A DNA stretch of 16,997 nt from contig JAJXXG010001065.1 in assembly GCA_021781255.1 (NCBI GenBank), positions 1-16,997 on the forward strand, given 5' to 3'. Positions within the stretch are counted from its first letter, which is position 1; the number at the start of each line of letters is the position of its first letter. The notes under the pieces were generated by a model that saw only the letters and a list, made by a program, of their open reading frames with translations, was not told where the DNA came from and did not search any database. Shown here one piece after another: positions 1-8,361 of the stretch. Position numbers and translations under genes: made by a program. Origin of the DNA: Acidobacteriota bacterium (GTDB lineage: Bacteria; Acidobacteriota; Terriglobia; Terriglobales; Acidobacteriaceae).

Positions 1-320
1 GGCCACTGCAAATCTACTTATTTCGATTGCCCAGCTCTTGCCAGAAACATCCTTCCTTGCCGAGCAAAGGAACTAATGAAGCTTTGGGTTAAAATTGCAG
101 GTCCGTCCTGCGAATCTGGAACCCAAACATTTAATTCCCAGTGGAGCGCCCATGCAGTGATCGCAGTCACGGTTGGCGGGCGACAGGGGATTTGGGCGGG
201 CTGCGGGGTACGCGGGCCGGCGATGAGCCAGCTTCTCGTTCCCGATCATGACTCGGTGAGTGGTTTGGCAACTTATAAGGAAGTGGCAAATCGCTCGCTC
301 TTTCATTTACCCTTATCTCC
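1..320. other. Non-coding leader with one CRP-like site
   Basis: No convincing gene is seen in this stretch. The open frames crossing it have no ribosome binding site, low-complexity composition or no recognisable domain. The one feature that stands out is the exact GTGA-N6-TCAC palindrome at 157-170, listed separately. The region presumably holds the promoter for the small protein at 321 and perhaps for the receptor at 741, but no clear -35/-10 pair could be assigned. Confidence 0.5.
157..170. promoter_or_regulatory. CRP/FNR-family operator-like palindrome
   Basis: The bases read GTGATCGCAGTCAC, an exact GTGA-N6-TCAC dyad, which is the core of the CRP-type consensus. It lies about 150 bp upstream of the small protein gene at 321 and 570 bp upstream of the TonB receptor. 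Three further exact copies and one near copy occur in other non-coding stretches of this window, which supports function. The identity of the regulator is inference. Confidence 0.5.
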
Positions 321-641
321 GTGTCGAAGCGAACCCTCCAAATCGCTGTCGCCCTGGTTGTCATCTTTGGAACGTTGACGCCGCTGGCGAACTGCTTCGA
401 TACCTGGGACAGGGGCACTGCCGCCGCTCCAGCGAACGATACGGAGCTTCATCTGACAGCCTGGGTGGTGGGCGCCGGCTTGGTGCTGGTGATGACGAAG
501 CTGATGCGTTATATGCCGGCTTTCACGAGCGGAGTGAAGCGCATTGCTAGCCCTCGACACATCTTCGCCTTTTTATCTCCGATCTGCGACAAATGTCCCG
601 AACCGACCAGCAGTCCTCCTCTTGTTGCACTCAGAATCTGA
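321..641 (+). CDS. Small hypothetical membrane/secreted protein, 106 aa
   Basis: This small protein has no function that I can name. The start is a GTG at 321 with no obvious Shine-Dalgarno sequence, so the start is uncertain. Residues about 6-24 are hydrophobic after a basic MSKR start and look like a signal peptide or membrane anchor, followed by a Cys-Phe-Asp-Thr-Trp-Asp segment. A second hydrophobic stretch lies at about 45-62. The C-terminus carries Cys-x2-Cys and ends in a Pro-rich tail finishing in LRI. The organisation (anchor, short loop, second helix, CxxC tail) is protein-like rather than random, and it reads on the same strand as the receptor that begins 100 bp downstream. A metal- or redox-related role could be imagined from the CxxC but is not supported. 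It could still be a spurious frame. Confidence 0.45.
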   Translation: MSKRTLQIAVALVVIFGTLTPLANCFDTWDRGTAAAPANDTELHLTAWVVGAGLVLVMTKLMRYMPAFTSGVKRIASPRHIFAFLSPICDKCPEPTSSPPLVALRI

Positions 642-740
642 TCCCTCTCTTGTGAGCCCCGCAGGAAGCGACAGCTCCGGCACGCATTCGTGCGCCTGCT
701 GTCACCGATGAATTGGCGCAATCACAAGAGAGGCTATCTC

Positions 741-3632
741 ATGCATCGTTCCGGGTTGGCAGTGTTCCTGCGGCAAGTTGTTCCGCTAGTCTTTTTCCTC
801 AACCTTTTCCATCCGTATGCGTCGGCGCAGTCCGGCGTGACCTTCGGCAGCATCTCGGGTACGGTCACAGATACGTCTGGAGACCTGGTCTCCGGAGCTC
901 ATATCACGGTCTCCTCGCTTGATAACGCGATTCAGCGCAACGCGACCACCGACAGCGATGGCACGTTTGTCATCCTCAATCTGCCGAGTAAAAGCTATCA
1001 GCTCGCGATCTCAGCTACTGGCTTTGCCGTCTGGCAAAATGCCTCTGTCGCTGTAGCGGTTGGGCGGAACACCGGCGTCATCGTGAGCCTGGCTCCGGCA
1101 CGCGCCACGCAACAGGTCACCGTCCAGTCGCAAACCGAGGCGCTCGACATTTCCCAGACCTCTCCGGTAGCGAACATCGACCGGGACCGCATCGAGGAAC
1201 TCCCTATCCCCAGCCGCAACTATCTCAATTTCGCACTGCTTGCCCCGGCAATCGCCGCAGCCAATCCGGCACTCGCGCGGCAAACACCGGGAGCGGAGAC
1301 CGGCGGCTTCAGCGCAGGCGGCCTGCGTCCCACGAGCAACGCGCTTTATATTGACGGCACCGACGACAACGATGAATACACGGGCTTGAGCCGCACGGAA
1401 CTCTCGCCGGAGGCTATCAGCGACTTCCAGATCGTAAACCATGGATATGCCGCACAGTCTGGCGGGTCGGCAGGCGGCTCAGTGGACGTAGAGACGCGCG
1501 CGGGCGGGAATCTCCGGCACGGTGACGCATTTCTATTCGTGCAGAATGGCGCTCTGAACAGCACACCCGCTTTGGAGGCTGTCCCTCGCAAACCCGACGA
1601 AAATCGCCTTCGGGCAGGGCTTTCCACCGGAGGCCGCATCGAAAGAAGCCGCCTCTTCTATTACCTCGCGGGTGAGCAGGAACTGGCGCGCGGCGAAGAC
1701 GCGAGCGACCTCAGTCCGGCGCTCGCCGCCACCATCGACGAAGCCATAAATCAGGCAGGCCCTCTGCGCGGCTTTCGCCTGCAGCAGGGGTTCTTTCCTA
1801 CCACAAATGAGGAGACTGAGCTTTCCGGCCGGGTGGACCGCAACTCCGCAACCCATAGCCTCATGGTTCGCTATGCGCTTACCAACAACCGTTCCGTCAA
1901 CGACGCTTTCCATACCGACGACATCTCCGACTTGAGCACGCGGGGGTCGGCGTTCTACGACGACAACAGCATCAGCGGCTCCTGGAATTGGACGCTCTCA
2001 CCGCAGATGCTCAACCAGCTCGACTTCGAGGTCGCGCAGCGGCGCGTTGATCTGCGAACAGCATCAACACAGGAGCCAGGCGTCATTGTCGCAGGCGTCG
2101 CCCAGTTCGGCATGCCCTGGGATGGAAATAGCCGCCGCTATGAAACGCACATCGATGTTGGCGACAGTTTTATCCGGCAGTATGGTAAGCACCTCGTTCA
2201 GGCTGGCATCGCTGCCAGCCACATCGCGCTGCGCTCCGCTGATGCCGGAGGATTCCAGGGCCTGTATGTCTTTCCTTCCCTGGTCGCTCTCTCAGCCGCG
2301 CATCCGGATTTCTACACCCAGAACTTCGGGGATCCCGATACCAACTTCAGCGAACTGCGCACCGCGGCATGGATTCAGGATCACTGGTCGCTGTCGCCCC
2401 GCCTCGCACTGGATTACGGCTTGCGCTACGAGGACAACCGCTTACCCTCATCGCTGCCGCAGCACCCGTTCAATTTCAGTCCACGCTTGGGCTTCGCCTG
2501 GTCGCCGTCGAAATCCTGGGTCGTGCGCGGAGGCTTCGGCATCTTCTTCGATCGTTACCTGCTCTCCACCATCAATCGCATCGAGGAATTCAACGGCGTG
2601 CACGCCCAGCAGCAGATTGTTGACGGCGCCAAAGCCGCTTCTCTCTATCAGTCCGGCCAGATTTTCACTGCGCCTTTTTCCGGCGCTGCGCCGAGCGTCT
2701 GGCAGGCGCAGTCTGGGTTGGCAAATCCCTATGCGGAATCGGGATCGCTCGGCGTCGAGCATCAACTGCACGCGCAATGGACCGTCAGCGCCGAATATCG
2801 CTTCGTTCACGGTGTAAAGTTGGGACGCACCATCAACAGCAACCTCGCGCCCCCGGTCCTTCTCACCACGCAGAACGCTTCCAGCCTTGGGATTCCTGAT
2901 CCCACACCGCAGCAGCTTGGCCGCCTGGTTTTTTCCCCGCAACGCCTCAATCCGGCATTCGATGCCATCAATCAGTTTCAGACCGAATCAGGTTCGGACT
3001 ACAACGGTGCAACGCTGACAGTTAACCGGCAGTTCACTGAGGGGTTCGAGCTGATGGCTGGCTACACCTTCTCCAAAACCGTCGATGACGCTTCGAGCGA
3101 TGCCGAGCAGCCGCAGAATCCCTATGATCTGGCGCAGGAGAGGGCGCCGTCACTGGACGATCAGCGCCATCGATTCGTGATGAGCGGTCTCTGGGTAATT
3201 GGTCCCATCCTGGATGACCCCGAAGATGCTGCCCGCGCGGCAAAACCAAATGCATTCCAAAAGGTTGTGCGTGGCCTGGAATTTGCTCCCATTCTCCAGG
3301 CGGACAGCGGCTTCCGCGATAACGCATTGACAGGCGTGGACAGCAATCGCGAGCAAAGCTATCCTTTCGAGGCCCGGCCGCTCGGATACGGACGCAACAG
3401 TTTGCACACGCCGCCGCAGTTACATTTCGATCTTCGTGTGCTGAGGATGGTGCCGATCTGGCGTGGACATCTCGACATTGTTGCCGAGTCCTTCAATCTT
3501 CTCAACCGCCAGAACGTGAATCTCGTGAATCCGGTATATGGAGCGAATGCGCAGGCGGCGCCGAATTTTCTCATGCCGCTTCAGGAGTCAGACGCGCGGA
3601 GAATTCAGTTCTCTCTGGATTTTGAATATTGA
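741..3632 (+). CDS. TonB-dependent receptor, Oar-like, with carboxypeptidase-regulatory-like domain
   Basis: This is an outer-membrane beta-barrel receptor that would import a ligand using TonB energy; the substrate is unknown. The open frame reaches a GTG at 690 and an ATG at 708, but ATG 741 is preferred. AGAGAGG at 727-733 sits 7 nt before it, and the protein then opens with a clean signal peptide (about residues 1-29, ending YASA-Q). After the signal comes a carboxypeptidase-regulatory-like beta-sandwich (about 35-115; GSISGTVTDTSGDLV, later TDSDGTFVILNLP). A plug-like segment follows (about 140-260; LPIPSRNYLNFALLAP, NALYIDGTDDND), then a long barrel ending in a C-terminal aromatic residue (FSLDFEY). 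The length of 963 aa fits the family common in Acidobacteriota. It is transcribed towards the cytochrome genes and has no evident operon partner downstream. Confidence 0.88.
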   Translation: MHRSGLAVFLRQVVPLVFFLNLFHPYASAQSGVTFGSISGTVTDTSGDLVSGAHITVSSLDNAIQRNATTDSDGTFVILNLPSKSYQLAISATGFAVWQNASVAVAVGRNTGVIVSLAPARATQQVTVQSQTEALDISQTSPVANIDRDRIEELPIPSRNYLNFALLAPAIAAANPALARQTPGAETGGFSAGGLRPTSNALYIDGTDDNDEYTGLSRTELSPEAISDFQIVNHGYAAQSGGSAGGSVDVETRAGGNLRHGDAFLFVQNGALNSTPALEAVPRKPDENRLRAGLSTGGRIERSRLFYYLAGEQELARGEDASDLSPALAATIDEAINQAGPLRGFRLQQGFFPTTNEETELSGRVDRNSATHSLMVRYALTNNRSVNDAFHTDDISDLSTRGSAFYDDNSISGSWNWTLSPQMLNQLDFEVAQRRVDLRTASTQEPGVIVAGVAQFGMPWDGNSRRYETHIDVGDSFIRQYGKHLVQAGIAASHIALRSADAGGFQGLYVFPSLVALSAAHPDFYTQNFGDPDTNFSELRTAAWIQDHWSLSPRLALDYGLRYEDNRLPSSLPQHPFNFSPRLGFAWSPSKSWVVRGGFGIFFDRYLLSTINRIEEFNGVHAQQQIVDGAKAASLYQSGQIFTAPFSGAAPSVWQAQSGLANPYAESGSLGVEHQLHAQWTVSAEYRFVHGVKLGRTINSNLAPPVLLTTQNASSLGIPDPTPQQLGRLVFSPQRLNPAFDAINQFQTESGSDYNGATLTVNRQFTEGFELMAGYTFSKTVDDASSDAEQPQNPYDLAQERAPSLDDQRHRFVMSGLWVIGPILDDPEDAARAAKPNAFQKVVRGLEFAPILQADSGFRDNALTGVDSNREQSYPFEARPLGYGRNSLHTPPQLHFDLRVLRMVPIWRGHLDIVAESFNLLNRQNVNLVNPVYGANAQAAPNFLMPLQESDARRIQFSLDFEY

Positions 3633-3636
3633 ATCG

Positions 3637-3659
3637 CCGCCGCGCGGGCTATTCGGCGG
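3637..3659 (+). terminator. Possible hairpin terminator after the TonB receptor
   Basis: CCGCCG at 3637-3642 pairs with CGGCGG at 3654-3659 around an 11-nt loop, starting 5 nt after the receptor stop codon and followed by ATTT. The T tract is short, so a rho-independent terminator is only a possibility. A second small hairpin (GCCG-AAAG-CGGC) follows at about 3674-3685. Confidence 0.3.
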
Positions 3660-3819
3660 ATTTGGCTCCTGCCGAAAGCGGCGACCTTCAGATTGCGACT
3701 TCAGGCCAAAGCGCTCATCCAGTTCGTCTTGTCCTTTGAATTGGGGATAGGTTCCCCGAAACAGGCTAGTGTCCGGTATTTCCGTCTTCCATTTGACTTC
3801 CAAGCCAGACAGAGTCCAC

Positions 3820-3837
3820 CGTCTGCCTTGACAGACG
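3820..3837 (-). terminator. Possible hairpin downstream of the fused cytochrome gene
   Basis: CGTCTG (3820-3825) and CAGACG (3832-3837) form a perfect 6-bp stem with a 6-nt loop, 16 nt beyond the stop codon of the minus-strand cytochrome gene. There is no T run after it in either direction, so the role as a terminator is weakly supported. Confidence 0.22.
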
Positions 3838-3853
3838 CGATTGCGCTGCGCAG

Positions 3854-5803
3854 CTATTTCTCCTGCGTGGTCTTCGAATCGGGGCCGTTGGTTTCCGCGA
3901 TCGACTCCTTATCCAGCTCGTGCTCGTTGCGATATTGCTCGACCGGCATCTTGCCGTCCCACCAGGCCCAGTTCATGGGATAGACATGGGGATCGAAGAA
4001 GACCTCGTAGAAGTGCCAGACAAGAATGGCGAGCGTGGCCAGGATGGCCTCATAGAAATGGACGGCGGTAGCCACATCGACCCACCAGCGCGCCAGCAGG
4101 TTGCCGACCCAAACCTTGGCCCAGAGCATGATGCCGGTAAGGCCCATCAGCGCCGTGCCCCAGACCAGCGCCCAGTACTCGGTCTTTTCACGGTAGGTGA
4201 AGCGGCCAAACTTCGGCTTCTGCGTGCTCAGCCCGAGATAGTAGCGCATCGTGCCCCACGCGTCGAAGGCGTCCTGGGGCCGGGGCGCGATATCGCGCAC
4301 CAGCCGCCGGCCCTCGCGCGCGATAGCGATATAGAAGACGTGATAGATGCCGGCGCCGATTAACACGCAGCCCGCGATCCGATGGATGATGCTGCGTAGG
4401 TGCTCGCCCATTCCGAGCGTGTGGGCGTACCAGGTGTCGGGGAACTTGAGCGCGAAGCCGGTGATGACCAGAATGATGAAGCTGCTGAGCAGAACCAGAT
4501 GCTGCCAGCGCTGATTCGCGGTCATGCGCACCATGAACGGGCTCTGCGAGCGCCGCCGCGCGACTGCTGTGCTGAGCCAGATGATGGTGTTGTGCAGAAG
4601 CATGGCGCCGATAATGAGCAGGATAAGAGGGATGTAGATCCAACGCACCCAACGGACAGCGATAGAACCGATGCCGCCGGAGCGGGCCCCCTCCTGGAGA
4701 TGGACTGGCGTGCGCGTGAACTTCTGCGTGACGCCTTTGTGGCACTTGCCGCAGGTGGCGTCGAGATTGGCGGGATTGATGGTGGAGCGGGGATCGCTGG
4801 AGGGCAGGATGTTATGGACGCCGTGGCAGCTCGAACAGTTGGCGACGATGACTGAGCCGCCTTTGGCGGCCAGGCCGTGATAGCTGTCGAAGTATGTTGT
4901 TACGCGTTCGCCGGAAACGCCGAACTCCTGCGACAGCCGCACTCCCTCGTGGCAGCGGGCGCAAGTGTCGTGAGAAAGATTCCACGCTGCGACGGGCGAG
5001 CTGGGCTTGGACGGGGCCCTGATGGTGTGGATTCCGTGGCAGTCAGTACACGTGGGGGCCAGTTGGTTACCGCGCGCGAGAGCCTGCCCGTGAATGCTCT
5101 GCTTGAAAGTGTCATCGATATCCGTGTGGCACTTGCCGCAGGTGACGGGCACGTTGAATTTGGAAATCGGCGATTTGGGGTCGTTGGCGGGAAGAATCTC
5201 GTGCGCCCCATGACAATCGGTGCAGACCGCGGCCTTTTGCGAACCGTTGGCGACGGCGCGGCCGTGCACGCTGTCGAGATAGGAGAAGAAGGGCTGCACG
5301 CTCACGCCGTATGTCTCCATGACAAACTTTTGCCCGTGGCAGCGGCCGCAGGTGGCGGGAATGTTGGCGTGATTGATGGGCGAATTGGGATCGCCGGCGC
5401 CCTCAATTTGGTGAACGTTGCCGTGACAGTCCTGGCAACTGGCGGGAACTTTCCCGCTCGCGTCTACCTTCGCGTGGACGCTGTGCGCGTAGGCCTGACC
5501 GGCGTCGGTATGGCACTGCGAGCAGCTTACCTTTTGCGGGGGCGTCTCGTGCGTCAGGCTCGTCACGTCCTTGTGGCAATCCACGCAGGTAAACACGCGG
5601 CCGTGGATGGAATGTTTGAGCTTGCTCTCGTCGACGTAGAGGCTGACCGTCGCGCCGTTCCCGTCCGCGGTGGTGAGGGTGGGGTCGGAGTGGCAGGCTA
5701 GGCAGTCCGCGTCCTCGAGTTTCTGCGCGGCGTGTGCCGTGGTGGCCCAGGCAAGAACCGAGAAAAGCAGCGCTTGCGTACGGAATCTTCGCGCGGGATT
5801 CAC
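3854..5803 (-). CDS. Fused 11-heme cytochrome c / cytochrome b quinone oxidoreductase (CbcL-like architecture)
   Basis: This is likely an inner-membrane quinol:cytochrome c module that moves electrons between menaquinol and periplasmic acceptors. With a GTG start at 5803 the protein is 649 aa. It has a signal peptide (1-25, ending AHA), then eleven CxxCH heme-binding motifs (first at 34-38, last near 365), then a b-type cytochrome domain from about 383 to 620. That domain has five or so membrane helices and candidate heme-ligand histidines in WQH, IIHR, IYHV, AVHF and VWHF. The open frame continues to a TTG at 5977, but the extra residues do not look like a signal peptide and include a regulatory-like site shared with the paralogous gene. 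The GTG has no good Shine-Dalgarno, so the start stays uncertain. It is a full-length paralogue of the two adjacent genes 8219-7005 and 7012-6149 combined. Geobacter CbcL is known to join multiheme c and b domains; function here is by analogy. Confidence 0.85.
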   Translation of the reverse strand: MNPARRFRTQALLFSVLAWATTAHAAQKLEDADCLACHSDPTLTTADGNGATVSLYVDESKLKHSIHGRVFTCVDCHKDVTSLTHETPPQKVSCSQCHTDAGQAYAHSVHAKVDASGKVPASCQDCHGNVHQIEGAGDPNSPINHANIPATCGRCHGQKFVMETYGVSVQPFFSYLDSVHGRAVANGSQKAAVCTDCHGAHEILPANDPKSPISKFNVPVTCGKCHTDIDDTFKQSIHGQALARGNQLAPTCTDCHGIHTIRAPSKPSSPVAAWNLSHDTCARCHEGVRLSQEFGVSGERVTTYFDSYHGLAAKGGSVIVANCSSCHGVHNILPSSDPRSTINPANLDATCGKCHKGVTQKFTRTPVHLQEGARSGGIGSIAVRWVRWIYIPLILLIIGAMLLHNTIIWLSTAVARRRSQSPFMVRMTANQRWQHLVLLSSFIILVITGFALKFPDTWYAHTLGMGEHLRSIIHRIAGCVLIGAGIYHVFYIAIAREGRRLVRDIAPRPQDAFDAWGTMRYYLGLSTQKPKFGRFTYREKTEYWALVWGTALMGLTGIMLWAKVWVGNLLARWWVDVATAVHFYEAILATLAILVWHFYEVFFDPHVYPMNWAWWDGKMPVEQYRNEHELDKESIAETNGPDSKTTQEK

Positions 5804-6148
5804 GGCAACACAATGAATCTTCGGAAGAAATGCCGCAGTGCGCTGAATCACAAGGGGGTGCTCGTGGGTCACATCGGAGTTGGAATCGGGAATCCTTTCC
5901 CGCAATGCGCCATTGAGCCCGGAAGAATGCGTCTTCTGCAAAAAAAGGGTTACCAAATTCTGTTTGAGATTGGTCAAGGTCGCCGCTCACGGTTGGTCGC
6001 GGCGGGTTGGCAGCCATGCCTCCGGGGGCCACCGGCCCTGGTTTTGCTATTGGCGCGCAACCGCGCCCTTCCTGTGTCCGGTTCCCGTGCGCGAGGAACG
6101 CGAAAAAACGGATCATCGAGGTTGTTGTGGCCCGCTGACCCTCCGTTC
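5804..6148. other. Intergenic region between the split and fused cytochrome modules
   Basis: No gene is called in these 345 bases. An open minus-strand frame runs through part of it, joined to the fused cytochrome gene (to 5977), but shows no domain. The region contains the near-palindromic site at 5838-5851 and probably the promoter of the fused gene. A run of seven A (T on the minus strand) at 5940-5946 lacks a convincing preceding stem, so no terminator for the upstream operon is called. Confidence 0.4.
5838..5851 (-). promoter_or_regulatory. Near-match CRP-like site upstream of the fused cytochrome gene
   Basis: On the minus strand the bases read GTGATTCAGCGCAC, matching GTGA-N6-TCAC at 7 of 8 positions. 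The flanks resemble those of the exact site at 8362-8375: both minus-strand copies have CTTGTGATT before and CACTGCG across the second half-site, followed by an AT/TTCTTC segment. This suggests the two cytochrome promoters share ancestry. The site lies 35 nt upstream of the GTG chosen as start. Confidence 0.4.
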
Positions 6149-7012
6149 TCACCCGAAATACGCGGTCAGCGTTAGCACCAGAAGCAACAACCCGATGAAG
6201 ATGGCAGTGAATCCGACCACTCTGGAGAAGTTGACCTCCCAGGCCCCCGGCGCCACGGCGAGACGCTTCTCCAGCTTTCCTGTTCTGGCAGCCCTCTCGT
6301 ACTCCAGGGGACGCTTGTGTATGAACTCTTCTTCGCTCTCCACGCCGGTGAAGATCACCATGTCCATGGGAAAGCTGTGGGGTCGCAGATGGGTGTTGAC
6401 GAAGTGGATGGAAAAGATGAAGAGAATGGCGAGCAAGCCCTCTTCCGAGTGAATCACCAGCACGGCGTTCAGCGCCCAGCCGGGCAGGAATTGCGCGAAA
6501 AACGGAGCGAACCACATGGCGTAGCCGGAGAAGCCGATGACAATCATGCCCCAAAAGACGGCCCAGTAATCGAACTTTTCCCAATAGGAGTAGCGCTCGA
6601 ACTGCGGCCTGGGGCCGAGGCCGAGGAACCAGCGAAAATGCCCGAGCAGGTCCTTCACATCCTTCCAGTTGGCCACCATCGAGTCTGGCCCCCAGAAAAC
6701 CCCCTTGTCGCGATGCACAAGACTGCGTTGAAAGACCTCTTTCACATGGATCAGGAATGCGATGGTCAACACGGACGCCCAGAACTTATGGAGGAAGAGA
6801 ATGGTGCCGAAGCCGCCCATGTCGAGCGCTAACTTGCGCGCCCAGAAGCTCTCGCTGAAGCGCATGGTCAGACCCGTCGCCGCCAGGACGAGAAAGGCGG
6901 TGAACAGCGTCGCGTGGAGAAATCGCTGCCCGGCCGTGAAACGCACGAAGTACCGGCCCTTCGTGTCACTGCGTTCTCCGCCATTCTTCGTTGCTTCTTC
7001 CAAATCAGGCAT
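6149..7012 (-). CDS. Membrane cytochrome b subunit (split module)
   Basis: This is a b-type cytochrome, likely the quinone-reactive membrane subunit that works with the 11-heme cytochrome encoded just upstream. The start ATG at 7012 is chosen because AGAAGGAGG ends 5 nt before it; the frame also reaches an in-frame codon at 7051 that would overlap the upstream gene more deeply. ATGCCTGA overlaps the stop of the upstream gene by 8 nt, which implies translational coupling. The 287 aa contain about five hydrophobic helices and candidate heme-ligand histidines in RFLHATL, FLHKFW, LIHVKEV, VIHSEEG and SIHFVN. It is homologous to the C-terminal half of the fused protein: compare FVRFTAGQRFLH with MVRMTANQRWQH, and the paired motifs YWEKFDYWAVFWG and YREKTEYWALVWG. 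There is an additional C-terminal helix (about 265-285) with no match in the fused protein. Confidence 0.85.
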   Translation of the reverse strand: MPDLEEATKNGGERSDTKGRYFVRFTAGQRFLHATLFTAFLVLAATGLTMRFSESFWARKLALDMGGFGTILFLHKFWASVLTIAFLIHVKEVFQRSLVHRDKGVFWGPDSMVANWKDVKDLLGHFRWFLGLGPRPQFERYSYWEKFDYWAVFWGMIVIGFSGYAMWFAPFFAQFLPGWALNAVLVIHSEEGLLAILFIFSIHFVNTHLRPHSFPMDMVIFTGVESEEEFIHKRPLEYERAARTGKLEKRLAVAPGAWEVNFSRVVGFTAIFIGLLLLVLTLTAYFG

Positions 7013-8219
7013 CGTTTCCTCCTTCTTTTGACCGGTTCTTGATTTGTTCATAGCGTGAACGGATCATCCACAGGAGGGTATGAATAACAAAGAAAGTAAG
7101 CACGCTGATCAGCAGCAAGTTCATAAACAGCCGCACAAGGTAGAGGCCCGGATTCAGCTTAATGTCGTGCGGGTCGGCATGGGGCTGATACTCCACAAAG
7201 CTGGCGTTGGCGCCCGGGTGGCACCTGCCGCAGGTTTTCACCAGGCTGGCTTTATTGATGGACGAGTTCGGATCCGACGCGGGCCTCACATCGTGCGCCT
7301 CGTGGCAGTCCCAGCAGCGCGCCGTCTGCACGTAACCGCCCAGCAAGCCCAACTGCGAATGGAAGGTGTCGTGGTAGGTGGAGAGTTTGGCCTCGTGGCA
7401 CGAGCCGCAAATCGGCGTGGACTGCATGCGGAAGGCCGATTCAGTGGGCTGCAGAATGGCGTGCGCGGTGTGGCAGTCGGTGCACACCGGGGCCTTCAGA
7501 TTGCCGTCGGCCACGGCTTTGCCGTGGATGCCCGCCTCGTATTTCGCTTCGATGCTCGCGTGGCACTTGCCGCAGGTAGCTGCAATATTGGTTTTGTAAG
7601 TGGGGCTCTGCGGATTGTTGGGGCTGAGAATCTGGTGCGAGCCGTGGCAACTCTGGCAGTTGGCCGCCACCAGCAATCCCCCCTGGCTCACCGCATCCCC
7701 GTGGATCGAGTCCATGTACTGCGGAAACACGTTGGGCAGGCCGTACTTCTTGGCCAGCGCCGGGTTGCCGTGACACGAGCCGCAGGTGCGCGGAATGTTG
7801 AGGGGATAGACGTTCGATCTTGGATCGCCATTGGGAAAGATTTCGTGGGCGTTGCCGTGGCAACTGGTGCAGGAATGCTCCTTCCCGTCAGAATGGACGC
7901 TGGTGGCCAATGCCGATGCCTGATCGGCGTGGCACGTCTTGCACTGAACGGGAGCGATGTGCTCGGGGTGCGGATATCCCTTGATGCCGGTATGGCAGTT
8001 GTTGCATTGCAGGCTGCCGTGAATGCTGTCGCTGAACTTCTTGCCGTCGACGGCGATGCTGTGTCCAGCGGCGTCGGTCATGCTCGCGTCGCCGTGGCAC
8101 GCCAGGCAGTCAGTTTGCGCTCGCAAGGCGCCGGGCGCAAGCGCCAAAATGGCAAGACTGGCCGCCGCCACTCCGCTACGGACGAAAAATAAAGTTCTAT
8201 TGAATGCGGCTTGGATCAT
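7005..8219 (-). CDS. 11-heme c-type cytochrome with C-terminal membrane anchor (split module)
   Basis: This is a periplasmic multiheme electron carrier tethered to the inner membrane. It begins at ATG 8219, after AAGGAAG about 8 nt upstream. Residues 1-34 form a signal peptide (ending ALRA-Q). Eleven CxxCH motifs follow, the first at 38-42 (CLACH), then CNNCH, CKTCH, CTSCH, CGSCH, CQSCH, CGKCH, CTDCH, CGSCH, CWDCH and CGRCH. A single membrane helix lies near 358-385, followed by a short basic tail. The spacing of hemes and the linker motifs (DSIHG, GDPRSN, PATCGKC-type) parallel the N-terminal half of the fused protein, so the two are paralogues. It stops inside the start of the cytochrome b gene (8-nt overlap), which argues that the two products form one complex. 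The last acceptor (outer-membrane conduit, soluble cytochrome, metal) is not shown by the sequence. Confidence 0.88.
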   Translation of the reverse strand: MIQAAFNRTLFFVRSGVAAASLAILALAPGALRAQTDCLACHGDASMTDAAGHSIAVDGKKFSDSIHGSLQCNNCHTGIKGYPHPEHIAPVQCKTCHADQASALATSVHSDGKEHSCTSCHGNAHEIFPNGDPRSNVYPLNIPRTCGSCHGNPALAKKYGLPNVFPQYMDSIHGDAVSQGGLLVAANCQSCHGSHQILSPNNPQSPTYKTNIAATCGKCHASIEAKYEAGIHGKAVADGNLKAPVCTDCHTAHAILQPTESAFRMQSTPICGSCHEAKLSTYHDTFHSQLGLLGGYVQTARCWDCHEAHDVRPASDPNSSINKASLVKTCGRCHPGANASFVEYQPHADPHDIKLNPGLYLVRLFMNLLLISVLTFFVIHTLLWMIRSRYEQIKNRSKEGGNDA

Positions 8220-8361
8220 TCCGCCGTCTTCCTTCCCAAGGCAAAAAGACGCATCACCCTACTCGCCGGGCTTGCCCAGGCGCGTATTCCGCCACGTCGC
8301 CTGAGATTCGCTTTCGCGGGGTTCGTATCTACGAGATCACACTCTTGAGAAGAATCTCGCA
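8220..8361 (-). promoter_or_regulatory. Long 5' leader of the split cytochrome operon, with inverted repeats
   Basis: About 140 nt separate the CRP-like site at 8362 from the start codon at 8219. On the minus strand this leader contains a hairpin CAGGCG(A)CG / CGCGCCTG with a 10-nt loop, immediately followed by the self-complementary GGGCAAGCCC. Further down, GTCTT and AAGAC could pair across the ribosome binding site. It may be a structured regulatory leader, but it matches no riboswitch class I can name. Confidence 0.25.

Noticed and set aside
76..378. Plus-strand open frame of 100 codons in the left leader
   Set aside because: Composition is non-descript, it runs through the palindrome at 157-170, and it overlaps the better small protein frame at 321.
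4877..5701. Plus-strand open frame of 274 codons over the fused cytochrome gene
   Set aside because: The heme motifs and membrane domain on the minus strand are unmistakable; the plus frame is a repetitive Val/Gly/Ala shadow of them.
5403..6584. Minus-strand frame of 393 codons spanning the intergenic region between the two cytochrome modules
   Set aside because: It overlaps two real genes in another frame and is Arg-rich with no domain, signal or ribosome binding site.
7080..8192. Plus-strand open frame of 370 codons over the split multiheme cytochrome gene
   Set aside because: It is a shadow of the repeated CxxCH coding pattern and has no recognisable domain.
8220..8340. GEMM (cyclic dinucleotide) or cobalamin riboswitch upstream of the cytochrome operon
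   Set aside because: None of the conserved core sequences of these classes could be found; only generic hairpins are present.
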